Origin: Nitrococcus sp.
GTDB lineage: Bacteria > Pseudomonadota > Gammaproteobacteria > Nitrococcales > Nitrococcaceae
Reading direction: 5' to 3'
Length of the DNA: 6,810 nt
NCBI GenBank assembly: GCA_030452365.1
Contig: JAKDMK010000122.1
Coordinates: 1 to 6,810 of the forward strand
The position numbers and the translations under genes were made by a program. Of this stretch, positions 1 through 5,581 are shown one piece after another. The notes beneath the pieces were generated by a model. That model saw nothing but the letters and a program-made list of their open reading frames with translations. It was not told the DNA's origin and searched no databases. Within the stretch, counting starts at the first letter, position 1, and each line of letters begins with the position of its first letter.

Positions 1-474
1 GCGCGGGTACATCCGCACCTACTTGGTTATGCCACCGCCGCTGGAATGAGTGATCTGGTGCCCGTAATGGGTTTTGTCACCGTGCCCACCCTGCAGGGCA
101 AGATGCTGCACAGCATTGCGGCGCTCTACGGCGTCGAGTGGAATCGGCGCACGCTGAAGGAATTCGTGGCGTCGCTCGGCACGGGCACGGCGCTTGGCAT
201 CGGTGTAAGCTTTACCGCCCGGCAGCTCATGAAGCTGATTCCGGTGTATGGCCAGATCGCTGGGGCCGCGGCTGCCGGTGCAACCAGTGCGGCTGTTACC
301 TACGCGTTGGGCCGGGCGGCCTGCTATTACCTGGAGCAGGTCCGCCTGGGCCGGCGCGACCCGGCCGGCGTCGCCAGCATGTACCGAGGCTCACTAAAGC
401 AGGCCTATGCCAAATTCCATCGCCGCGGCGACATCGACCCTCGCTCAAAGTTGAACCAGGATGCGGCGCCATGA
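1..474 (+). CDS. DUF697-family membrane protein, C-terminal part (5' end outside window)
   Basis: The reading frame is open from base 1, so this is the C-terminal 157 residues of a longer protein; the ATG at 46 is internal. The visible part resembles the DUF697 domain found at the C-terminus of YcjF-like proteins and of several membrane-associated GTPases. It has a hydrophobic stretch with prolines (about residues 19-31, DLVPVMGFVTVPTLQGKM), then a conserved-looking block around YGVEW (43-47), a glycine/alanine-rich helix pair (about 55-72 and 79-111) with the LIPVYGQIAGAAAAGA stretch, and a polar basic tail. The family probably sits in or on the inner membrane; its biochemical role is not established. 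The stop overlaps the ATG of the next gene by four bases, so the two proteins are probably made in coupled amounts and may work together. The missing N-terminus may hold a GTPase domain, as in related proteins, but that cannot be seen here. Confidence 0.75.
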   Translation, partial: ARVHPHLLGYATAAGMSDLVPVMGFVTVPTLQGKMLHSIAALYGVEWNRRTLKEFVASLGTGTALGIGVSFTARQLMKLIPVYGQIAGAAAAGATSAAVTYALGRAACYYLEQVRLGRRDPAGVASMYRGSLKQAYAKFHRRGDIDPRSKLNQDAAP

Positions 475-2024
475 GCCAGCGCCTGCCATTATGGCGTCGT
501 TGGTGGGCGGTGTTACTGGCGCTGGGCGCCGTTGTATTGCCTTTTCTGGCGCTGATTCCATTCGGCGCTTTGTGGCTGTGGGAGCAGGGTTGGACCTTGG
601 CATGGCTGGGTACGGCCGGGTTGCTGGGGTTGGGCGGCTACGGCTACGCCCGTTGGCTGCGGCGCCAGGCCAAACGCGCGCAGGCGTCTTGGCAAGTACA
701 AGAGCTCGATGAAGCGCTGGCGGTACCGGATGCGGACTGGTTACCGCGCGATCTGGCCGCGTGGGATACGGTGCAGGCGCTGGCGGCCCGGGTGGACAAG
801 AACATCGTTGCCGATCATCGGTTGCTGCTGGCGACCGCCCGCCGTGTGATCGAGCAAGTAGCGCAGCATTATCACCCGGAGGATCGCCACCCTATCTGGC
901 GCTTTACCGTACCGGAAGCTTTGCTGCTCACCGAGCGTGTCAGCGCAAGGCTGCGCCAGGTGCTGTTGAATCATGTGCCGGGATCGCACATGATCCGCGC
1001 CGGCCAGCTGCTGCGGCTGTGGGAGCTCAAGCCGACTGTGCAACGGGGCGCCCAGGTGTATCGCAGTGCCATACTCGCCTACCGCTTGGCGCGGCTAATG
1101 AACCCGGGCTTGGCGCTGCTCGCGGAGGCGCGTGAACACCTGTTCTCGGCTGCTTTGGGTGATGCCGGGGATTACCTGCGCCGCAAGGGTGCCCAAATCT
1201 GGGTAGAGGAGGTCGGGCGTGCGGCCATCGAGCTGTACTCGGGGCGGCTGCGTGTAGATGCCGAGGAGCTGCACGAAGTGGCCGAGCGCGAGCCGCTCGG
1301 TCCGGGTGTGAAGGCGGCCGAGCTGCCGGGTCCACTGCGGCTGGTGGTGGGCGGCCAGACCAAGGCCGGCAAGTCGAGTCTTGTGAACGCGCTGCTCGGC
1401 GAGATGGCCGCTGGGGTCGATGTGCTGCCGCTGACCACCGCCTGCAGCGGCTACGAGCTGCGCCGCGATGGGGTAGCCGAGGCGCTGATCATCGATACCC
1501 CGGGTCTGGATGGCGCGGAAACCATGGATCGAGTCGTGGATTGCGCCTGCGATGGTGACTGCCTGCTGTGGGTGGTGGCGGCGCATCGTGCCGACCGCGC
1601 GTTGGACCGCACCGCGCTCGCGGCCGTGAGCGCCCGTTTTGCGGCCGACCTTCGGCGCATCCAGCCGCCCTTGCTGGTGGTGGCAAGCCACGTCGACCGG
1701 CTATCGCCGGCACGGGAGTGGACACCGCCCTACGACGTCAACGAGCCGGCTCGTTCCAAGGAAATCGCTATGCGTGAGGCTATGGAGGTCATCGCCGCCG
1801 ATCTGCAGGTGCCGATCGAGACGGTGGTGCCCGTGCGGCTCGATCCGCCGGCGGCCGTCTACAATATCGAGCTGCTCTGGGCGCTGCTGATGCAGCGCTT
1901 CGAGCGTGCCCGTCGGGGGCGGGCGCTACGCATCAGCCAATCCATTTCGCAACGGCAATGGAAGCGTGTGTTACAGCAGGCCGCTCGCGCCGGCCTGGGC
2001 GTTAGCCGCGATCTGCTGGGCTGA
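471..2024 (+). CDS. membrane-anchored Era-like GTPase
   Basis: A 517-residue protein starting at the ATG at 471, which overlaps the stop of the preceding gene (ATGA) and has a modest AGGA ribosome site at 458-461. The frame stays open upstream to 138, but that part only mirrors the preceding gene. Two hydrophobic segments (about residues 12-37 and 42-60) predict an N-terminal membrane hairpin, followed by a basic juxtamembrane stretch and a helical linker to about residue 285. The GTPase domain follows: G1 P-loop GQTKAGKS at 295-302, likely G2 threonine at 322/323, and G3 DTPG at 342-345. The G4 position reads SHVD (406-409) instead of the usual N/TKxD, so base specificity may be relaxed. The G5 region is probably near VVPVRLD, followed by a basic C-terminal helix. 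It resembles the YfjP/YeeP-type GTPases often found beside DUF697 genes. A role in envelope or ribosome-linked processes is possible but not shown. Confidence 0.85.
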   Translation: MSQRLPLWRRWWAVLLALGAVVLPFLALIPFGALWLWEQGWTLAWLGTAGLLGLGGYGYARWLRRQAKRAQASWQVQELDEALAVPDADWLPRDLAAWDTVQALAARVDKNIVADHRLLLATARRVIEQVAQHYHPEDRHPIWRFTVPEALLLTERVSARLRQVLLNHVPGSHMIRAGQLLRLWELKPTVQRGAQVYRSAILAYRLARLMNPGLALLAEAREHLFSAALGDAGDYLRRKGAQIWVEEVGRAAIELYSGRLRVDAEELHEVAEREPLGPGVKAAELPGPLRLVVGGQTKAGKSSLVNALLGEMAAGVDVLPLTTACSGYELRRDGVAEALIIDTPGLDGAETMDRVVDCACDGDCLLWVVAAHRADRALDRTALAAVSARFAADLRRIQPPLLVVASHVDRLSPAREWTPPYDVNEPARSKEIAMREAMEVIAADLQVPIETVVPVRLDPPAAVYNIELLWALLMQRFERARRGRALRISQSISQRQWKRVLQQAARAGLGVSRDLLG

Positions 2025-2056
2025 GCAGTCGCGCACGGAGCACCATCCGGGCCGCA

Positions 2057-2088
2057 GCGCCAAGGTCAGCCCAACTGCCCTTTGGCGC
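2057..2088. repeat. inverted repeat at convergent gene ends, possible bidirectional terminator
   Basis: The arms GCGCCAA (2057-2063) and TTGGCGC (2082-2088) are perfectly complementary. Adding GG/CC with one bulged T would lengthen the stem to nine pairs around a 13-nt loop. The repeat straddles the stop codon of rdgC, 33 bases after the stop of the GTPase gene, where a shared terminator would be useful. There is no T-run on either side, so a classical intrinsic terminator is not supported. It may simply stabilise the 3' ends, or be fortuitous in GC-rich sequence. Confidence 0.3.
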
Positions 2089-2998
2089 GCCGTTCCTGCC
2101 CCTCCTCCCCAAACAGCTCGAGCAGTCGCGGTATGAATTGTCCGAGTTCCAAGGTCATGATGGCGAAGTCCGCATCGAAGCGCTCCACGGCGTTTTCTGG
2201 ATCGCGCTCGCCAGCATCTTCCTGGACGATGTCGAGAAATTTGAGCCGTTTCACCGAGAGATCGGCATCCAGAATGCAGGAGAGGCGCTCATTCCAGATG
2301 GCCGCCAGCTGGCGGGGTCGCTTACCAGCCTTGATATGGCCCTTGATCTCGCCGGCATTGAGATTCTGGCGCTTGGCGCGGATCTCGGCCCCGGTCTTAT
2401 CTGCATCCTCGAGCACGGTCTCCTCACCGAGCTCGATATCTGTTGGGGTTCGGTCGTGCGCAAGCCACGAGGTCATCACGCTCTGAGGATTCACCTTGGC
2501 CTGCAGCGGTCGGAGGGGCAGGGTGCCGAGAGCGGCGCGCAGGTGCTCGGTCAGCTCTTCGGCCTGGCGCCAACTGCCGGCATCGATTACGAGCCAGCCA
2601 TGGTGCGGATCAATGTAGCCCAAGGTCCGCTTGGTGCACGTAAACGCGCGCGGCAGAAGCTCCAAGGTGATCTCTTCTTTCATGCGGTTTTTTTCGCGCC
2701 GGCCGAGCGTGCGCGATTCCCGCTCCTCACGCTCGGCCACGCGCTCTTCCAGCGCGTCGCGGATGACGGCTGGCGGCAAGATGCGTGATTCTTCCTGTAG
2801 GCAGACCAACAGCGCGCCGTTGGCGGCATGCACCAGCTGCCGGGCTTGTCGGCCAAGCGGCGGCACCCATCCCTGGACAGCGAGCTCGGAGCGGCCAATG
2901 GGCTGAAAAGCGAACTGAGCAAGCTTTTGCTCCAGCCCCTCGGCGGCGGGCGCAAAGCCTTCGGTGAGCTCATAGACGCATAGGTTTTTGAACCACAT
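2066..2998 (-). CDS. rdgC: recombination-associated protein RdgC
   Basis: A 310-residue protein, close to the roughly 303 residues of E. coli RdgC and similar along its length. The N-terminus MWFKNLCVYELT matches the family start; next come GWVPPLG (43-49), ANG near 59-61, a charged coiled-coil-like stretch (about 82-112), LLPRAF (114-119), GTLPLRPL (158-165), IRAKRQNL (206-213), VKRLKF (249-254) and RFDADFAIMT near the end (273-282). RdgC forms a ring-shaped dimer that binds double-stranded DNA and modulates RecA filament formation. F119 aligns with the finger-domain phenylalanine (Phe120) of the E. coli protein. The ATG at 2998 is preferred over the upstream in-frame ATG at 3061 because it gives the family N-terminus and has a strong ribosome site. 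The gene is transcribed alone, convergent with the GTPase gene (41-bp gap) and divergent from the redoxin gene. Confidence 0.96.
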   Translation of the reverse strand: MWFKNLCVYELTEGFAPAAEGLEQKLAQFAFQPIGRSELAVQGWVPPLGRQARQLVHAANGALLVCLQEESRILPPAVIRDALEERVAEREERESRTLGRREKNRMKEEITLELLPRAFTCTKRTLGYIDPHHGWLVIDAGSWRQAEELTEHLRAALGTLPLRPLQAKVNPQSVMTSWLAHDRTPTDIELGEETVLEDADKTGAEIRAKRQNLNAGEIKGHIKAGKRPRQLAAIWNERLSCILDADLSVKRLKFLDIVQEDAGERDPENAVERFDADFAIMTLELGQFIPRLLELFGEEGQERRAKGQLG

Positions 2999-3006
2999 CG
3001 CAAGCG

Positions 3007-3014
3007 ATCTCCTT
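3007..3014 (-). promoter_or_regulatory. ribosome binding site of rdgC
   Basis: On the minus strand this reads AAGGAGAT, seven of eight bases identical to the ideal AAGGAGGT, and it ends eight bases before the ATG at 2998. It decides the start in favour of the MWFKNL N-terminus. Its first three bases also form part of a dyad. Confidence 0.8.
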
Positions 3015-3030
3015 ATCAGATCCGGATAAG
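3012..3030. repeat. dyad overlapping the rdgC ribosome binding site
   Basis: CTTATC (3012-3017) and GATAAG (3025-3030) are perfect inverted 6-bp arms around a 7-base spacer. On the rdgC transcript the downstream arm runs into the AAGGAG sequence, so a hairpin would bury part of the ribosome site. As DNA it could be an operator. The arms are short, so chance is a real alternative. Confidence 0.4.
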
Positions 3031-3064
3031 CCACACCCTGAGAACCTCGAACAACCCTCAAATT

Positions 3065-3094
3065 TCGTCATTCCGCCGAAATCCGGGATGACGA
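3065..3094. repeat. REP-like palindromic element
   Basis: An 11-bp stem (3065-3075 with 3084-3094) encloses an 8-base loop, ccgaaatc. All pairs are Watson-Crick except one T-G. The left arm TCGTCATTCCG and the right arm CGGGATGACGA resemble the widespread GTCATTCCCGC-type dispersed palindromes of many proteobacteria. Only one copy lies in the window, so its repeat nature rests on resemblance. It may also act as a transcription or RNA-stability element for rdgC, whose start lies 67 bases away. Confidence 0.45.
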
Positions 3095-3307
3095 TGCGGC
3101 GCAGGGGAATCCGACATGATAGATCATATACAGGCATGGCGGGATGGCTGATTCTGTAGAGCTTGGCGCCTGCAGCGCGGGCCCCTTGATTTCATTGCAA
3201 GCATCGAGTTATCGGCAAGGCGGACCGTGACTGCCTCGGCTATGCTATGGTTAGGGTTTATGAGTTTGGTTCGCTGAACAGAATCAATAGACGCGCTATA
3301 GACAATT

Positions 3308-3315
3308 GGAGGTGA
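3308..3315 (+). promoter_or_regulatory. ribosome binding site of the redoxin gene
   Basis: GGAGGTGA is a near-ideal Shine-Dalgarno sequence. Its GGAGGT core ends six bases before the GTG at 3320. This supports the GTG start over the internal ATG at 3341, which would lie too far away. Confidence 0.8.
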
Positions 3316-3319
3316 CATC

Positions 3320-3925
3320 GTGGCGAGGACCGAATCCACCATGCTGTCGCTGGGCACGCAAGCCCCCGATTTTATGCTCTACGACACCGACGAGAACGTC
3401 GTCACGCTCGCGGATTTCGAAAGCACCAAGGCCTTTCTGGTCATGTTCCTGTGCAATCATTGCCCCTTTGTTAAGCACATCCAGCGCGGTTTGGCGGACT
3501 TCGCCCGTGAATACCAGGCGAAGGGAGTGGCGATGGTTGCGATCAGCTCGAATGACGTCGAGAAGTATCCGGATGACAGTCCGGAGCGCATGAAAGAGGA
3601 AAAAGAGCAGGCAGGCTATCCATTCCCGTATCTCTATGACTATACGCAGGACGTTGCCACAACGTATCGTGCCGCCTGCACGCCCGATTTCTTCCTCTTC
3701 GATCAGCAACGCCGGCTGGTTTACCGCGGAAGATTCGATTCCAGCAGCCCGGGCAAATCAGATCCGGTCACGGGCGAAGATCTGCGCCACGCCGTGGATG
3801 CGTTGTTGAGCGGCGCCGAGATAGCGCAAACGCAGTATCCCAGCATCGGTTGTAATATCAAATGGAAGCCGGGCAATGAGCCGGATTTCTATCAGGGCAA
3901 ATTCCAAGGGCACTTGGACAGCTGA
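3320..3925 (+). CDS. thioredoxin-fold peroxiredoxin-like protein (AhpC/TSA-type redoxin)
   Basis: A 201-residue cytoplasmic protein with no signal peptide or membrane segment, starting at GTG 3320 on the strength of the ribosome site. The fold is that of the AhpC/TSA and thioredoxin superfamily: an N-terminal LGTQAPDFML entry (11-20), a strand VMFLCNHCPFVKH with the redox pair C45-x-x-C48, a second strand VAMVAISSND (69-79), and the cis-proline segment CTPDFFLFD (120-128). The C-terminus carries PSIGCNIKWKPGNEP (174-188), a conserved signature of this subgroup, with a further cysteine at 178. The CxxC pair suggests a thiol-disulfide reductase or peroxidase, but no substrate can be named. C120 directly before the cis-Pro is unusual for thioredoxin and may be a further redox cysteine. 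The gene stands alone, divergent from rdgC and convergent with the cupin gene (21-bp gap). Confidence 0.88.
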   Translation: MARTESTMLSLGTQAPDFMLYDTDENVVTLADFESTKAFLVMFLCNHCPFVKHIQRGLADFAREYQAKGVAMVAISSNDVEKYPDDSPERMKEEKEQAGYPFPYLYDYTQDVATTYRAACTPDFFLFDQQRRLVYRGRFDSSSPGKSDPVTGEDLRHAVDALLSGAEIAQTQYPSIGCNIKWKPGNEPDFYQGKFQGHLDS

Positions 3926-3946
3926 ACCGACGCCGAGTCCGTTTGA

Positions 3947-4402
3947 TTAGATACGCATGCGTCGGCGGATTCCATCATGGCAGCTCAACTGCTTGAGCTC
4001 TTCCTGCGAAGGTAGCGCCGGTCGGTCGCGAATGCGATCGACTGTGCAGAGAAAGCCGAGTGGCTCGCCGCCAACGGCATGGAATTGATGGAAAGTGTCA
4101 GGGGCGATATAGATACAGTCATGCAGGCCGATGGCCTCCACCCGATCGCCCAATATGACCTCGCCGGTGCCGCGCAGCACCACGACCGTATGTGGATGTT
4201 GATGGTGCTCAAGGGTCGAGTAGCCCCCCGGCTGCAGCTCGAAGTAACGCGTGAGGAAGTTGGCCCCCTGCTCGTCCTCGCGCTCGCCAATGAGGGATTG
4301 TCGGCTAATGGCGTGAAAATGACTGCCCTCGGCCTTGTACTCCCGCAGCGGCACGCCTTCCCAGCGGTAGCCTAGGGCCCGAACAACCTTGGATCTGTCC
4401 AT
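3947..4402 (-). CDS. small cupin, candidate methylthioxylulose-5-phosphate methylsulfurylase
   Basis: A 151-residue single-domain cupin. Motif 1 is seen in GGYSTLEHHQHPHTVVVLRG (59-78), with histidines 66, 67, 69 and 71 available for metal binding; motif 2 is in APDTFHQFHAVG (100-111), with H105 and H108. The glutamate usual in motif 1 appears to be threonine (T72), so the metal site may differ from the classical 3-His/1-Glu set. The start at 4402 lies 10 bases after the RuBisCO-like gene stop and lacks a clear ribosome site, suggesting coupling to its translation. In R. rubrum a cupin paired with an RLP releases methanethiol from methylthioxylulose-5-phosphate to give deoxyxylulose-5-phosphate. 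That function is inferred here from context only; cupins are too diverse to assign on sequence. Cupin fold is confident, the reaction is not. Confidence 0.8.
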   Translation of the reverse strand: MDRSKVVRALGYRWEGVPLREYKAEGSHFHAISRQSLIGEREDEQGANFLTRYFELQPGGYSTLEHHQHPHTVVVLRGTGEVILGDRVEAIGLHDCIYIAPDTFHQFHAVGGEPLGFLCTVDRIRDRPALPSQEELKQLSCHDGIRRRMRI

Positions 4403-4412
4403 CGCAGTCAGC

Positions 4413-5513
4413 TCAGCCGTTGATTGCCTGTTTCAGCCGCCGGGAGGCGGCGATGAGATCGCCTTGTCCATAGAGACTCCCCCCGATCAGAAAAATAGTG
4501 TCCGGCCCGTAGCGCTTGGCCCAATCAGCGGCGCGATCGGCGCTCATGCCCCCGCCCGGTGTCGGGAAGCTCGCCGCCAGCTCGCCCAGCGGCTGCCGCA
4601 GGCGCTGATTGATCTTCTCACACAATGCGCGGCTGAAGCCAAATCGACCGCCCACGTTTGGATAAATCACGGCATCGGCGCCGGCAATCCTGAAAAGATC
4701 GCCTAGCAAAAGCTCGCCGGCGATCCCGTGGCTGGGATGTAGATAGGCGCCGGTGAGCGCCGGGTGGGCCATAACAATCATACTAAAACGATCACGGATC
4801 CAGCGCATTGAGTCCAAACCGGTCAGCCAGGGATTGACCAGCACGCCCAGGCAACCGGCCTGCTTGGCATGACGTGTACGCTCGGCGAGCTCCCATGGCG
4901 CGGCGGTTACGTTGGGGAAGTACAGGGTGTGGCCACCCGTCTCGCGATTGGCGGCGCTGATCGCGGCCTGGCAGTATGCGACGCGCTCCCTGAACGGGGC
5001 GCTTGCCTGATCGGCAAGGCCATGGTCATCTTTGACGATATCGAGGCCCCCCAAGGCGAAATCCCGGCACAGGCGCGCCAACTGTTCCGAGCGCAGACCC
5101 ATCGGCTTGAGCGCGGTCGCGAGCAGCGGACGATTCTCGATACCCGTGAGCCGGCGCACTCCGGTGATGCCGTAGCCTGGCCCGCCGAAGGTTTCCAGCA
5201 ATCGATTCGGCCAGTGGATATCCACGATGCGAATGCCGCGTTTGAGCGAGATGTTGCCGAATAGGACGTTCAGGCATTGCGTGAAGTCCGGACCGACGCT
5301 CTCGACGGGGTAGGAGATCCGCGCAATGTATCGGAATCGACCCGCCGGCGTAACTGACTCGACACAGCCGACCATGCGCTGCATGACAGAATCGGATACG
5401 AGCTCTCGCGGCAGCTCCGCCGTCTGCTCCAGCGCGATGTCGTGGGCCTTGGATTGCGCGGACTCGCCCCGTGCCAGGGTAAGCCGGTAGACGACTTCGA
5501 GGCGCTTGGTCAT
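4413..5513 (-). CDS. RuBisCO-like protein (form IV)
   Basis: A 366-residue homologue of the RuBisCO large subunit. The N-terminal domain includes LNVLFGNISLKRGIRI (81-96) and FGGPGYGITGVR (109-120). The barrel shows LKPMGL (K136, counterpart of RuBisCO K175), GGLDIVKDDHGL (K161 and D163, counterparts of the carbamylated K201 and D203), MAHPALTGAY (H250, near H294), YPNVGGRF (284-291), PTPGGGM (317-323) and FLIGGSL (341-347). The E204 position is histidine (H164), and loop 6 has arginine 290 where carboxylases have K334, so CO2 fixation is very unlikely. Form IV proteins instead catalyse enolisation or isomerisation of sugar phosphates, including 5-methylthioribulose-1-phosphate isomerisation in R. 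rubrum. The ATG at 5513 is the only sensible start, since the frame upstream has no start codon until it enters the permease gene; its ribosome site (AGGG) is weak. The cupin gene follows after 10 bp. Confidence 0.93.
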   Translation of the reverse strand: MTKRLEVVYRLTLARGESAQSKAHDIALEQTAELPRELVSDSVMQRMVGCVESVTPAGRFRYIARISYPVESVGPDFTQCLNVLFGNISLKRGIRIVDIHWPNRLLETFGGPGYGITGVRRLTGIENRPLLATALKPMGLRSEQLARLCRDFALGGLDIVKDDHGLADQASAPFRERVAYCQAAISAANRETGGHTLYFPNVTAAPWELAERTRHAKQAGCLGVLVNPWLTGLDSMRWIRDRFSMIVMAHPALTGAYLHPSHGIAGELLLGDLFRIAGADAVIYPNVGGRFGFSRALCEKINQRLRQPLGELAASFPTPGGGMSADRAADWAKRYGPDTIFLIGGSLYGQGDLIAASRRLKQAING

Positions 5514-5581
5514 AGACCCTGCATGCGGCTCCGCACAAGGCGGTTCACCAATAGATGGCCGCCATGAGCAATCGCGCTCAG

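Larger units (their letters stand above)
2999..3319. other. divergent intergenic region between rdgC and the redoxin gene
   Basis: These 321 bases separate two divergent genes and should hold promoters for both. No convincing gene, tRNA or riboswitch is visible. Identifiable elements are the rdgC ribosome site with an overlapping dyad (3007-3030), a longer hairpin (3065-3094), a small dyad ATGAT-ag-ATCAT (3116-3127) and the redoxin ribosome site (3308-3315). The half nearest the redoxin gene is visibly more AT-rich than the coding regions, as expected for a promoter. The best -10-like candidate is TATGGT at 3246-3251 with a TGC extension upstream, but it lacks a good -35 box. Confidence 0.6.

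Noticed and set aside
138..470. Upstream in-frame extension of the GTPase from 138
   Set aside because: It lies over the DUF697 gene in another frame and is low-complexity shadow sequence; the ATGA overlap at 471 fits a normal start.
46..474. Complete small protein starting at ATG 46
   Set aside because: The frame is open to the window edge and the preceding residues fit the DUF697 domain, so the gene is a fragment of a longer one.
2138..2788. 216-codon plus-strand open frame opposite rdgC
   Set aside because: It mirrors the rdgC coding strand in GC-rich DNA and shows no recognisable domain.
2999..3061. 21-residue extension of RdgC from the ATG at 3061
   Set aside because: RdgC proteins begin with M(L)WFKNL, and the strong ribosome site lies just before 2998.
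3243..3251. Extended -10 promoter (TGC-TATGGT) for the redoxin gene
   Set aside because: Only four of six bases match and no -35 box stands at the right distance; kept as a candidate in the intergenic entry only.
5514..5581. SAM-type riboswitch upstream of the RLP gene
   Set aside because: The 68-base gap is short and shows only two small dyads, with no recognisable SAM aptamer pattern.
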